NCBI RefSeq assembly: GCF_001887355.1
Contig: NZ_MPIN01000002.1
Location: 62,001 to 126,000 of the forward strand
Direction: 5' to 3'
Source of the DNA: Cystobacter ferrugineus
GTDB taxonomy: Bacteria; Myxococcota; Myxococcia; Myxococcales; Myxococcaceae
Length of the DNA: 64,000 nt
The translations under genes were made by a program, and so were the position numbers. Each line of letters opens with the position of its first letter. Position 1 is the first letter of the stretch. This document shows positions 23,594 through 31,936 of the stretch, in pieces. The notes beneath the pieces are model-generated. The model did no database searches and was not told the origin of the DNA. It saw nothing but the letters and a program-made list of their open reading frames with translations.

Positions 23594-25893
23594 GCGCCCC
23601 CGCGGCGAGGCGTCATGGCCATGTCGAGCGTCTCGCGCCACGAGCCCACCTCCCGTGCATCCAGGGCCCGCTGGAAGTAGCCCACGGCGGCCTCGTCGTC
23701 AGCGGTCTTCTGCGCGAGGACTCCCAGGTTGTGCAACGCGTTGGCCGTCTCCATGTGGTGCGGCCCCAGCGTCTTCGCATAAAGCGCCTGCGCGTGTGAC
23801 AGCGCCTCGCGCGCCTCCAGGAGCCGTCCGGCCTTGGTGAGCGCCGCCCCGAGGTTGTTGTAGGCCGCCGCCACCTCCGGGTGTTCGGTGGAGTAGACCT
23901 TCTGGCGCAGCGCCACCACCTGGCGGAAGTCATCCAGCGCCTCGGCCGTCTTGTCCTCGCGCATGGAGATAGCACCCAGGGCGTTGATGATCATGGCCTC
24001 GACACGCGCGTTCCCGCCCATGCGCTCCAGCACGGCGCGGGTGTGCTCCGCCCACTCGCGGCCCTGCTCGTAATGAGACTGGAGCATCGCCAAGCGCACC
24101 AGCCGGGCCCAGGCAGAGGCGAGCACCTCGTCGTGGCGGCCTGCCTCCGCGGCCCATACCGCCCGATGGAGCGAAGACTCCGAGGCCTTCAGGTCCCCGA
24201 CCTTCTCCTCCAGGGCGCCGCGCAGCTCGAGCACCTCGGCCTGCAAGGGGCGATAGCGCAGGGCCAGAGCCTCGTCGGCTACCTCACGCGTGCGCGCCAG
24301 GGCCGGCTCGAACTGGCCGCTGTCGAAGAGGGCCCGAGCCTCCGCGAGCCGTGCCCGGAGCCGCTCCACCTCGTGCTGGGTGGCCGCGTCCTCCGGCGGC
24401 CGGACGGTAGCGCGCAACACCTGCACATTGGCGCAACCCCCGAGGGGCGGCAGTGCATGGGCAGCCTTGGCCGCCTCATCCACCAAGGAGGCATCCGCAT
24501 GGGCATAGAGGTCGGTGAGAGCGCGCAGCGATTGCAGCCGCCGATCCAGACACTCCATACGAAGGGAGAGCACCTCATCGGACTGCTCCCCGCGCACGCG
24601 CGTGGCCTCGCACGCCTCGACATGCATGGCCACCCAGTCGCGCGCATAGGTGTCCAATACACCCGCGGTACGGGCCCAGGACTCCTCCGCGCTGGGATTG
24701 CCAGTGGCCAGGAAGGACCGACCGAGAGCCTTCTTGCGAACGCCATCCCACAGCCCCACCAAGCGCCGGGCACCACCACGACACAGAGGCTCGGTGGGCA
24801 GAGGGCGAAGCAGGGACGGCATCACGACCAGCAAGACCAGCATCGCCACCATGGCCCCCGTACGCAGCCATACCCAATGTTTCTGGGGAGAGTCCTCCAG
24901 CGCCGCGATCAACTCCGACATGGAGGCCGGGCGTTGCTGGGGATCGGCCTTCAACCCCCACAATACCGTGCGAGTCACCCACTCCGGCACGTTGGATTGA
25001 GCAGGAGGCGCTCTGATCTGGCCATCGAGCTGGGCGCGGGTGAGTTCGGCGATGTTGGTGGCGCTGAAGGGCAACTGCCCATAAAGAGACTGGTAGAGAG
25101 CCACGCAGAAGGAAAACAGATCACTCCGAGAGTCGGCGGCCTTGCCCAACAACTGTTCGGGAGCCATGTACGCGGGCGTGCCGATGAGCGTGCCCGGCAC
25201 GGTGAGCCCACTGGCCCAGACATCCACCGAGGTGGGGGCCGGAGCCGCGTGCTCCTGGTCGAGTGAAGACCCCGCTCGTGCCAGCCCGAAATCCGTCACC
25301 CGCACCCTCCCATCCTTTCCCACCAGGACGTTGTGCGGCTTGAAGTCGCGGTGGACGATCCCCGACGCGTGCGCCGCGGCAAGCCCCCGGCCGGCGGCCA
25401 GATAGGCCATCAGGATCTCGCGCCACGTGCGAGGCTGCTGTTCACACCATTGCAGCAGCGTCTGCCCCTCCACCATCTCCATGGCGATGAAGAGCGAGCC
25501 TTCCGGAAGGTTGACCGCGTCGTAGATGGCCACCACGTTGGGGTGATTGAGCCGAGCCATGGCCTGGGCCTCACGCACCATGCGGGCCTCGAGCTGGGGC
25601 ACGCTGGGCACCGACCCGTGACGCAACAACTTGAGGGCCACGCGCCGCTCCAACCGCGAGTCATAAGCGGCGAGCACCACCCCCATCCCGCCTTGTCCGA
25701 GCAGCTCCAATACGGTGTAGCGGCCCGCCAGCGGAGGACCGCCCGGCGACAATGAAAGACCAGGGGGCACGGCCTCCTCCATACCGGGTCGAGGCACACC
25801 GGGTTGTCCGCACGTAAGGGTCCTCTCCGAGAGCCTGGCGTCGTCGGGGGAACCCTTCTGCTCCACCTCATCCATGTGCGCGCGTCCAGTCAC
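23194..25893 (-). CDS. Ser/Thr protein kinase with TPRs, C-terminus truncated and run on
   Basis: Open for 899 codons. Residues 58-320 form a eukaryotic-like kinase: glycine loop GQGGMG at 66-71, Lys88 in VALKLL, HRDFKPHN from 181, DFGLA at 201, APE in MAPEQLL. A transmembrane helix (about 341-356) links it to a helical and TPR sensor region (AYNNLGAALTKAGRLLEAREA, ANALHNLGVLAQK). TPR similarity stops near 23610, and the frame then continues antisense through the type III PKS gene to 23194; those roughly 135 residues look artificial. So the natural C-terminus is probably lost by a rearrangement at the PKS end. The start is GTG 25893, with AGGAGG five bases upstream. Confidence 0.8.
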   Translation of the reverse strand: MTGRAHMDEVEQKGSPDDARLSERTLTCGQPGVPRPGMEEAVPPGLSLSPGGPPLAGRYTVLELLGQGGMGVVLAAYDSRLERRVALKLLRHGSVPSVPQLEARMVREAQAMARLNHPNVVAIYDAVNLPEGSLFIAMEMVEGQTLLQWCEQQPRTWREILMAYLAAGRGLAAAHASGIVHRDFKPHNVLVGKDGRVRVTDFGLARAGSSLDQEHAAPAPTSVDVWASGLTVPGTLIGTPAYMAPEQLLGKAADSRSDLFSFCVALYQSLYGQLPFSATNIAELTRAQLDGQIRAPPAQSNVPEWVTRTVLWGLKADPQQRPASMSELIAALEDSPQKHWVWLRTGAMVAMLVLLVVMPSLLRPLPTEPLCRGGARRLVGLWDGVRKKALGRSFLATGNPSAEESWARTAGVLDTYARDWVAMHVEACEATRVRGEQSDEVLSLRMECLDRRLQSLRALTDLYAHADASLVDEAAKAAHALPPLGGCANVQVLRATVRPPEDAATQHEVERLRARLAEARALFDSGQFEPALARTREVADEALALRYRPLQAEVLELRGALEEKVGDLKASESSLHRAVWAAEAGRHDEVLASAWARLVRLAMLQSHYEQGREWAEHTRAVLERMGGNARVEAMIINALGAISMREDKTAEALDDFRQVVALRQKVYSTEHPEVAAAYNNLGAALTKAGRLLEAREALSHAQALYAKTLGPHHMETANALHNLGVLAQKTADDEAAVGYFQRALDAREVGSWRETLDMAMTPRRGGAQKRSSAPSIVNPGPKASITPYSPGRGLSWAIMSSRTRKTVAEEQLPYSSRMCQVERSWVSVSPYFWPMTSTIFGPPGWMAQCLMSLVLSPALAVSVPMSESMCSPMRPGTSGESVIRKPSSTRRHVIKSTAS

Positions 25894-26130
25894 GACGACC
25901 TCCTGGGAGGGCAGCCTTTCACGACAGGAACGCCCGGTGCTTTTCCACCAGGACTGTTCTTTTCTTGAAAGACTATTCGTCCTCCTGCCGACAGGAAGTG
26001 ATCCCTTTCACGACGGACATGTGAGGCAGATCACTCCCGTGCCCAGGCGATGGGAGGCGCGCCCAGCACGAGACATACCGTCGGGTGGCCGCCCTCCGTC
26101 CGGGCGTCGGCTGGATGCGGAGACCGGACG

Positions 26131-27702
26131 TCAGGCCGCCTCGCGCGTCCTCGCCGCGAGCTGGGGCTGCCCGGCCGTGGCGGGCTTCGTCGCGCGAAAG
26201 AACTCCATCGTGCCATCTTCGATCCTGCCGAAGCGCAGCGTGAGCAGATCGAGCGCGTAGTTCTGATAGAGCCGCCACGGCCGCTTCGAGCCCTGCTTCG
26301 GCATCAGCCCGAGCGCCCGCTGGACGTAGCCCGACGAGAAGTCCATGAAGGGCTGCTCCTCGACCGAGGCGTCGCGGCGCGGCGTGCAGTGCGTGTAGCC
26401 ATGCCGCTGCATGTGATTGAGCAGCCGGCAGACATACTCGAAGGTGAGGTCCACCTTCAGCGTCCACGACGCATTGGTGTAGCCGAACGCGAGGGCGAGG
26501 TTCGGCACGTCGCTGAGCATCATGCCCTTGTAGGTGAGGCACTTCGACAGGTCGGGCCGCTCGCCGTCGATGCTGAGCTCGATGTCGCCGAGCAGTTGCA
26601 GCTTGAGACCCGTGGCGGTCACGATGACATCCGCCTCGAGCTGCTGGCCGGAGCGCAGTGAGATGCCCTTCTCGGTGAACGTCTCGATGTGATCGGTGAC
26701 GACCGAGGCACGGCCCTGATTGAGTGCGTTGAACAGGTCCGCGTCCGGGACGAGACAGATGCGTTGATCCCACGGATTGTAGCTGGGCGTGAAGTGGGTC
26801 GAGACATCGTAGCCGGGGCCCAGTTGCTCACGCACCAGGTCGATGAGGCGCCGGCTGGCCCACTGGGGCCACTTGCGCACCAACTTGTAGGAGACGATGC
26901 CGCCGAGCACGTTCCTCCAGCGCGTGAGCGCGTAGGCGAGCTTCGCCGGCAGAAGGCGGCGAAACACGTTGGCGAGGCGATCCTCGGCCGGGCGCGAGAC
27001 GACATACGTCGGCGAGCGCTGCAGCATGGTGACGTGCGCGGCCTTCTTCGCCATCTCGGGCACGAGGGTGACCGCCGTCGCGCCACTGCCAATCACCACG
27101 ACGCGCTTGTTCTCGTAGTCCAACGACTCCGGCCAGAACTGCGGATGGACGATGCGGCCCTGGAAGCGCTCCTCCCCGGGAAACTCGGGCCGGTGGCCCT
27201 CGGCATAGTTGTAGTAGCCGCTGCACATGAGCAGGAAGTCGCAGGTGTAACGCACGAGCTCCTTGCCGGGCCCACGCTCGGCCTCCACCGTCCAGCGCGC
27301 CTCCTTCGAGGACCACGAGGCCCTCTTGACGTGGTGCTGGAAGCGGATGTGCCGCTCAATCCCATTCTCGCGTGCCGTCTCCCGCACGTAGCGCAGGATG
27401 GACGGTCCGTCGGCGATCGCCTTCGCCTCGACCCACGGCCGGAACGCATAGCCCAGCGTGTGCATGTCCGAGTCCGAGCGGATGCCCGGGTAGCGGAACA
27501 AATCCCACGTCCCGCCAATCGCCTCGCGCCCCTCGAGGATCACATAGCTCTTGCCCGGACACCTGGACTGCAGGTGATAGGCCGCGCCGATACCCGACAG
27601 CCCGGCGCCCACGATGAGCACGTCATGGTGCTCCACCCAGGCCTCCGTCCTCGCGGCCAGGCCGCCCGACGTGTGTTCGCTCAGGTCCGCGCGGCCAGTC
27701 AT
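26131..27702 (-). CDS. Flavin-containing / Baeyer-Villiger-type monooxygenase
   Basis: A 523-residue class B flavoprotein monooxygenase. The FAD motif VLIVGAGLSGIGAAYHL is near residue 30, GGTWDLFRYPGIRSDSDMHT follows, the BVMO fingerprint FQGRIVHPQFW is near 180, and the NADPH motif VVIGSGATAVTLV near 200. Such enzymes insert oxygen into ketones or oxygenate heteroatoms. ATG 27702 follows GGGAGATCCTC. It is divergent from a TetR regulator, with two palindromic operators in the 82-bp gap, so induction by its substrate is likely. Confidence 0.9.
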   Translation of the reverse strand: MTGRADLSEHTSGGLAARTEAWVEHHDVLIVGAGLSGIGAAYHLQSRCPGKSYVILEGREAIGGTWDLFRYPGIRSDSDMHTLGYAFRPWVEAKAIADGPSILRYVRETARENGIERHIRFQHHVKRASWSSKEARWTVEAERGPGKELVRYTCDFLLMCSGYYNYAEGHRPEFPGEERFQGRIVHPQFWPESLDYENKRVVVIGSGATAVTLVPEMAKKAAHVTMLQRSPTYVVSRPAEDRLANVFRRLLPAKLAYALTRWRNVLGGIVSYKLVRKWPQWASRRLIDLVREQLGPGYDVSTHFTPSYNPWDQRICLVPDADLFNALNQGRASVVTDHIETFTEKGISLRSGQQLEADVIVTATGLKLQLLGDIELSIDGERPDLSKCLTYKGMMLSDVPNLALAFGYTNASWTLKVDLTFEYVCRLLNHMQRHGYTHCTPRRDASVEEQPFMDFSSGYVQRALGLMPKQGSKRPWRLYQNYALDLLTLRFGRIEDGTMEFFRATKPATAGQPQLAARTREAA

Positions 27703-27727
27703 GAGGATCTCCCGTGCTCGAAAAAAG

Positions 27728-27745
27728 TGACACCGCTCATTGTCA
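27728..27745. promoter_or_regulatory. TetR operator candidate, site A (TGACA-N8-TGTCA)
   Basis: A perfect inverted repeat with 5-bp arms TGACA (27728-27732) and TGTCA (27741-27745). It lies between the divergent monooxygenase and TetR genes. A second site of identical arms and spacing is centred 27 bp away, which makes chance unlikely. Confidence 0.65.
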
Positions 27746-27754
27746 ATTTGTATC

Positions 27755-27772
27755 TGACAACGAGTCATGTCA
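27755..27772. promoter_or_regulatory. TetR operator candidate, site B (TGACA-N8-TGTCA)
   Basis: Same architecture as site A: TGACA at 27755-27759 and TGTCA at 27768-27772. It sits just upstream of the TetR start (27785), so occupancy should repress the regulator itself. Confidence 0.65.
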
Positions 27773-27784
27773 ATAGGTGGTCTC

Positions 27785-28432
27785 ATGTCCTCCATGGTCG
27801 ACCGACGACTCTATCGCGGCTCCTCCGCCGAGGAGCGCCGGGCGCAGCGGCGCGAACAGTTCCTCGAAGCAGCCATCCGTGTCTATGGCGAGCAGGGGTA
27901 TCGCCATGCGACGGTGAAGGCCGTCTGTGAGGCGGCCGGGCTGACCGAGCGCTACTTCTACGAGTCATTCTCCAATAGCGAGGAGTTGCTCGTCGCCTCG
28001 TTCCAGGCCGTGACGGACTTCCTCCTGGAAGAATTGGAGAAGGCCAGTGCCAGCGCCTCGGGAGACGCCATCGAGCGCACCCGCACGATGCTCCAGGCCT
28101 ACTACGAGGCGCTCAAGGACAGTCCCCAATCGGCGCGGGTCTTCCTCGTGGAGATCTCGGGAGTGAGCCCCGAGGTGGACCGAGCCTTCGTCGCCGCCCT
28201 CGAGGCCTTTGGCGCGCTGCTCGCCCGGACGATCTCACCGCACGAGGGGGGCGGCACGACGGACGACCCCCTGCTGCGCGCGGGTGTGGTCGGCGGCGTG
28301 CTCCATATCGCCTTGAATTGGATCCTGGGTGGCTACACGCGGCCCATTCGTGAGGTGGTCAACGCCGCCCTGCGCCTGTGTCTCGTGCTCGCGCCTGGAG
28401 GCAGGAACCCAACGCGTGGGAGAAGCGTTTGA
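27785..28432 (+). CDS. TetR/AcrR-family transcriptional regulator
   Basis: A 215-residue TetR protein. The N-terminal helix-turn-helix is clear: RREQFLEAAIRVYGEQGYRHATVKAVCEAAGLTERYFYESFSN in order, with the YFYESF motif closing the DNA-binding domain; the rest is the ligand-binding helical domain. It is divergent from the monooxygenase and probably controls it and itself through the paired palindromes at 27728-27772. ATG 27785 follows AGGTGG; an upstream ATG at 27767 would lie inside operator site B. Confidence 0.88.
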   Translation: MSSMVDRRLYRGSSAEERRAQRREQFLEAAIRVYGEQGYRHATVKAVCEAAGLTERYFYESFSNSEELLVASFQAVTDFLLEELEKASASASGDAIERTRTMLQAYYEALKDSPQSARVFLVEISGVSPEVDRAFVAALEAFGALLARTISPHEGGGTTDDPLLRAGVVGGVLHIALNWILGGYTRPIREVVNAALRLCLVLAPGGRNPTRGRSV

Positions 28433-28506
28433 ACTACCATGGGGCCGAAAGGACCCGAGACCGACGAGGTCCCAGGTCACTTCCCCGTCTGGCCCCGGAG
28501 GTTCCC

Positions 28507-30240
28507 ATGGCTTCCCCCGTGTTTGGCTTCGCCGATCTGCACTGCCACGTGATGGCGCATCTCGGATTCGGCGGGCACCTGCTCGCGGGCTTTCCGGATG
28601 GAGACATCGAGCGGGCACTGTCCCGGTGTGATCTCCACCTGCACGGGGCCTGGGGACTGGGGCAGTTCGGCCGGGACTGGCCCCTGGTGCAGGCGTTCAT
28701 CGAGGGGGGCTTCGGCCACGGCCCTTGTGGCCATGGCACCTACGCGGACTGGCCCTCCTTCAGCACCATGGCGCACCAGCAGGTCTTCGTGGACTGGCTC
28801 AAGCGCGCCCATGACGGAGGGCTGCGGCTGCTGTGCAGCGTGGCCGTGCACAACGAGCTGCTCGGCGCGCAGATGCAACGGCGAGGGCAGCCCCTGGACT
28901 CGGACGAGCGCTCCATCGAGAAGCAGATGAGGGAGCTGCGCCGCTTCGTCGCGCGGCACGCGAGCTGGATGGGCCTGGCCCTGAGCGCCGCCGAGGCCCG
29001 GCGGCTCATCTCCGAGGGCAAGCTCGCCGTGGTGGCCGGCGTGGAGGTGGACTCGCTGGACAGCCTGCGCGGAGACCGGGCGGCGCTCAACAAGCACCCC
29101 CTCACCCCCCAGCACCTGCCGCGCATCTTCGAGTGGCTGCGCGACCAGGGCATCCGGATGATGACGCCGCTGCACCTGGCCAACAACAGCCTCGGGGGCA
29201 CCGCCGTCTACGACGACAAGTTCAACCTGCTCAACCACTACCTGCGCGGCCGCTACATCGACGTGGAGGGCAGCAACCAGGTGAGCTTCCGCATGGGGCA
29301 TGACCTGGGCTTCGAGACGCGCGCGGCCATCACCGTCTACGAGGTGATGCATGGGGCGCGCTACCCCGGAGGCTACGCCCTCAACGCGCCGGGGCTGGGT
29401 CACATCAACCGCATGGGGCTCACCCCCGTGGGCGAGGCCTTCCTGCGCGAGGCCATGCGCCAGGGGTTCATCCTCGACGTGGACCACATGTCCACGCACT
29501 GCACCAACGCGGCCCTCGCCCTGGCCGAGGGCAGCGGCTACCCCGTCGTCGCCTCGCACTGCGCCTTCCGCGACCAGGCGCTGGAGCCGCACGAGACGAG
29601 CATCAAGGGCAAGCGCGCCCACGAGGGCATGAAGACGCGCGAGCAGGCGCGGCGCATCCTGGAACTCGGGGGGATGCTCGCGCCCATCACCAACCAGCAC
29701 GAGCTGAAGGACTTCCCGGGCAGCAGCGTGGCCAATGACTGCGCGCGCTCGTCCAAGACGTGGGCGCAGTCCTACCAGTACGCCGTGTCCCTGCTGCGCG
29801 AGGTGGGCCGGGGCGGCGTGGCCATGGGCACCGACTTCAACGGCCTCAACCAGCAGCCCGGGCCCCGCTACGGGCCCCATGCCGCCCATGGGCTCGTGGA
29901 CGACACGCTGCGCGTCAAGCGCCGGCGCCAGCAGCAGATCAATCAGTTGAACGCACCGCCCCTGCCCTACTCGGGCACCATGTACCGCACGGACGTGCCC
30001 TTCGTGCGCTCGCGAGCCGGCTCGCGCGAGTTCGACTTCAACACCGACGGTCTGGCCCACATCGGGCTCTTGCCGGACTTCATCCGGGACCTCGTCCACG
30101 TGGGCATGAAGGACGAGCAGATGGATCCGCTCTTCTCCTCGGCCGAGGCCTTCCTGCGCATGTGGGAGTCCTGCGAGGCGCGGGGCGCGGCGCTCGTGGC
30201 CGGGGAGCTGCTGGACGCCTCCATCCCCCGGCTCTCCTAG
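28507..30240 (+). CDS. Membrane dipeptidase (peptidase M19)-like amidohydrolase
   Basis: A 577-residue metal-dependent amidohydrolase resembling renal dipeptidase relatives. Metal-site motifs include ADLHCHVM at the N-terminus, AGVEVDSLDSL, the MMTPLHLANNSLGG strand, ILDVDHMSTHC, VASHCAF, and a late GTDFNGL. It is longer than a typical M19 dipeptidase (about 350-400 residues) because of insertions, including the early segment at about 30-110. No signal peptide is seen. Expected activity is hydrolysis of dipeptides or a related amide. GGAGG precedes ATG 28507. A possible link with the DUF2383 gene downstream rests only on orientation. Confidence 0.8.
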   Translation: MASPVFGFADLHCHVMAHLGFGGHLLAGFPDGDIERALSRCDLHLHGAWGLGQFGRDWPLVQAFIEGGFGHGPCGHGTYADWPSFSTMAHQQVFVDWLKRAHDGGLRLLCSVAVHNELLGAQMQRRGQPLDSDERSIEKQMRELRRFVARHASWMGLALSAAEARRLISEGKLAVVAGVEVDSLDSLRGDRAALNKHPLTPQHLPRIFEWLRDQGIRMMTPLHLANNSLGGTAVYDDKFNLLNHYLRGRYIDVEGSNQVSFRMGHDLGFETRAAITVYEVMHGARYPGGYALNAPGLGHINRMGLTPVGEAFLREAMRQGFILDVDHMSTHCTNAALALAEGSGYPVVASHCAFRDQALEPHETSIKGKRAHEGMKTREQARRILELGGMLAPITNQHELKDFPGSSVANDCARSSKTWAQSYQYAVSLLREVGRGGVAMGTDFNGLNQQPGPRYGPHAAHGLVDDTLRVKRRRQQQINQLNAPPLPYSGTMYRTDVPFVRSRAGSREFDFNTDGLAHIGLLPDFIRDLVHVGMKDEQMDPLFSSAEAFLRMWESCEARGAALVAGELLDASIPRLS

Positions 30241-30336
30241 TACGCGAGTAGCGGGCGAGGAGGGAGGCGCATGTTGCCGCCGCGATCCGAGGCCTCACCT
30301 TTGGTGTCGGACCACGCATGAAGCGGAGGCAAGCGC

Positions 30337-30774
30337 ATGTCGCACGCGAACACGGATGTGGAGACGCTCAATTCATTCCTGCGCGGGGAATTGTCCGCGG
30401 TGGAGACCTACCGGCAAGCCATCGGTCACGTGTCGACGGACCGGCTGCGCGATCAGTTGCAGGACTGCATGCGAGACCATGAGCAACGGGTCGCCGCCAT
30501 CCGCGAGCGCATCAGCAAGCTGGGTGGCACGCCCTCCGAGGGCTCGGGCGTGTGGGGAGCATTCGCGAAGATCGTCCAGGCGGGCGCGGACGTCCTGGGA
30601 GAGCAGTCGGCCATCCAGGCGCTCGAGCAGGGAGAGGACCACGGCCTCGCCGACTACCAGCGCGACATGGACAAGACCCATGGAGAAGCGCGCCGCTTCG
30701 TGCGCATGGAACTGCTGCCCGCGCAGAAGCGCACGCATGATCAGATGAGCAAGCTCAAGAAGACGCTGCACTGA
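30337..30774 (+). CDS. DUF2383 / PA2169-type ferritin-like four-helix protein
   Basis: A 145-residue helical protein of the PA2169 (DUF2383) family. The ferritin-like pattern is visible: VETLNSFLRGELSAVETYRQAI with the ExxxY element, a second helix CMRDHEQRVAAIRERI, then EDHGLADYQRDM. It may bind a di-iron centre, but function in bacteria is not established; a stress-related role is often suggested. GGAGG with eight-base spacing precedes ATG 30337. A strong hairpin lies five bases after the stop. Confidence 0.85.
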   Translation: MSHANTDVETLNSFLRGELSAVETYRQAIGHVSTDRLRDQLQDCMRDHEQRVAAIRERISKLGGTPSEGSGVWGAFAKIVQAGADVLGEQSAIQALEQGEDHGLADYQRDMDKTHGEARRFVRMELLPAQKRTHDQMSKLKKTLH

Positions 30775-30779
30775 ACGCG

Positions 30780-30813
30780 TCCGGGGGAGCCGGGAAGCCC
30801 CCCCTCCCCCGGA
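30780..30813 (+). terminator. Hairpin terminator after the DUF2383 gene
   Basis: A perfect 10-bp inverted repeat, TCCGGGGGAG at 30780-30789 and CTCCCCCGGA at 30804-30813, with a 14-base loop, beginning five bases after the stop. It lacks a U-tract, as is common in myxobacterial DNA. Confidence 0.6.
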
Positions 30814-30832
30814 GCCTGTACAATGGGCGGGA

Positions 30833-31813
30833 ATGGAGAGCCCGCCCCGCCCTACCTGTCCCCGTTGTGGAGAGCCCCGAATCCTCGCACCCGAGTGCCC
30901 GCGATGCGGCGTGCTCTACGCCAAGGCCCGGGCCCGGACGGCTCCCACGCCGCTCCCCGACGCCTCCGTCCAGGTGCTCCCCGCCGCCCTCGCCCCCACG
31001 GTTGACGGACAGGGTGTGCCCGGAGACCGTCCGGCACTCACCTGGCACGGCGACCTCGAGGACGCGCGGGACGAGCTGCGGCTGCGTCTGTTCGCCCTCC
31101 CCGTCGCGCTGCTCGGCATGTGGCTGATCGCGAGCAGCCAGACGGGCCACTTCCTGCTGCGTACCTTCCTCTCCATGTGGCTCCACGAGCTGGGTCACGC
31201 GATGACGGCCTGGTTCTGTGGCTTCCCGGCCATCCCCGGACCGTGGAAGACCGCCGTCTGGGAGACGCGCACTCCCCTCGTCTTCGCGGGGCTGGCCTTC
31301 CTGCTCATGGGACTCGTCTTCCGGGGCATCCTCCTGCGCAGCCGGCTCTGGGTGGCCGCGGGTGCCCTCGGGCTCCTCCTCCAGTTCGCGGGCACCGTGC
31401 TGGGCAGCCCCACCACGTCCCGGATGCTCATCACCTTCGCGGGCGACGGCGGCAACCTCGTGCTCGGCACGCTCCTCATGATGACGCTCTACCTGCCCCG
31501 GGAGTCCGCGCTGCGCCGGGGCTGGCTGCACTGGGGCTATCTCATCATCGGCGCCGCGTCCTTCGTGGACGCCTTCCACCAGTGGTGGGGCGCCCGGACG
31601 GACTTCGCGATGATTCCCTTCGGCATCCAGGAGGGCAGCTTCAGCGACCCGACCGTGCTCGTGGACCAGTACGGCTGGGACGAGCTGATGCTCATCCAGC
31701 GCTACACCCGGCTGGGGCTGGCCTGTCTGGCGGTGCTCGCCCTCGGCTACGCCGTGGGGCTGTGGCGGGCCCGCGCCGCGCTACGGGCCCTGGAGCACCC
31801 CCCCGGCGCCTAG
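30833..31813 (+). CDS. Zinc-ribbon multi-pass membrane protein with HELGH motif (M50-like)
   Basis: A 326-residue protein. The N-terminus has a double CxxC zinc ribbon (CPRC and CPRC, residues 9-12 and 22-25). After a soluble linker come six or seven transmembrane segments; one contains MWLHELGHAMTAWFCG, the HExxH signature of intramembrane site-2 protease-like (M50) proteins, near residue 122. A second metal ligand (an NPDG-like motif) is not evident, so proteolysis is uncertain. ATG 30833 was chosen; another ATG ten bases upstream is out of frame. Its stop overlaps the stop of the convergent Usp remnant. Confidence 0.75.
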   Translation: MESPPRPTCPRCGEPRILAPECPRCGVLYAKARARTAPTPLPDASVQVLPAALAPTVDGQGVPGDRPALTWHGDLEDARDELRLRLFALPVALLGMWLIASSQTGHFLLRTFLSMWLHELGHAMTAWFCGFPAIPGPWKTAVWETRTPLVFAGLAFLLMGLVFRGILLRSRLWVAAGALGLLLQFAGTVLGSPTTSRMLITFAGDGGNLVLGTLLMMTLYLPRESALRRGWLHWGYLIIGAASFVDAFHQWWGARTDFAMIPFGIQEGSFSDPTVLVDQYGWDELMLIQRYTRLGLACLAVLALGYAVGLWRARAALRALEHPPGA

Positions 31814-31935
31814 AGCGCCCGCGCCAGCACACACGAGGAGTGGGGGGAGAAATCCGTGGCCACCAGGACACGGCTCAACCCCATAGGCCTTCCTGGACCG
31901 AGGCCCGCGGACGCCATCGGCTCATGCGTCACCAT
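31810..31935 (-). pseudogene. Universal stress protein remnant (N-terminal fragment)
   Basis: A 41-codon frame one base after the antiporter stop. Its second half, MGLSRVLVATDFSPHSSCVL then ARAL-stop, is the first strand and ATP-loop of a UspA-like domain (VLVATDFSPxS). The remaining roughly 110 residues are absent. It was probably a usp gene cotranscribed with the antiporter, later cut. Confidence 0.65.
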
Positions 31936-31936
31936 G

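Noticed and set aside
23194-23600. The last roughly 135 residues of the kinase frame as a genuine domain
   Set aside because: They are the antisense of the type III PKS coding sequence and lose all TPR character.
25915-26014. Direct repeat CCTTTCACGAC at 25915 and 26004 upstream of the kinase gene
   Set aside because: Only 11 bp, two copies, no symmetry and no clear promoter relation; chance or a weak regulator site cannot be told apart.
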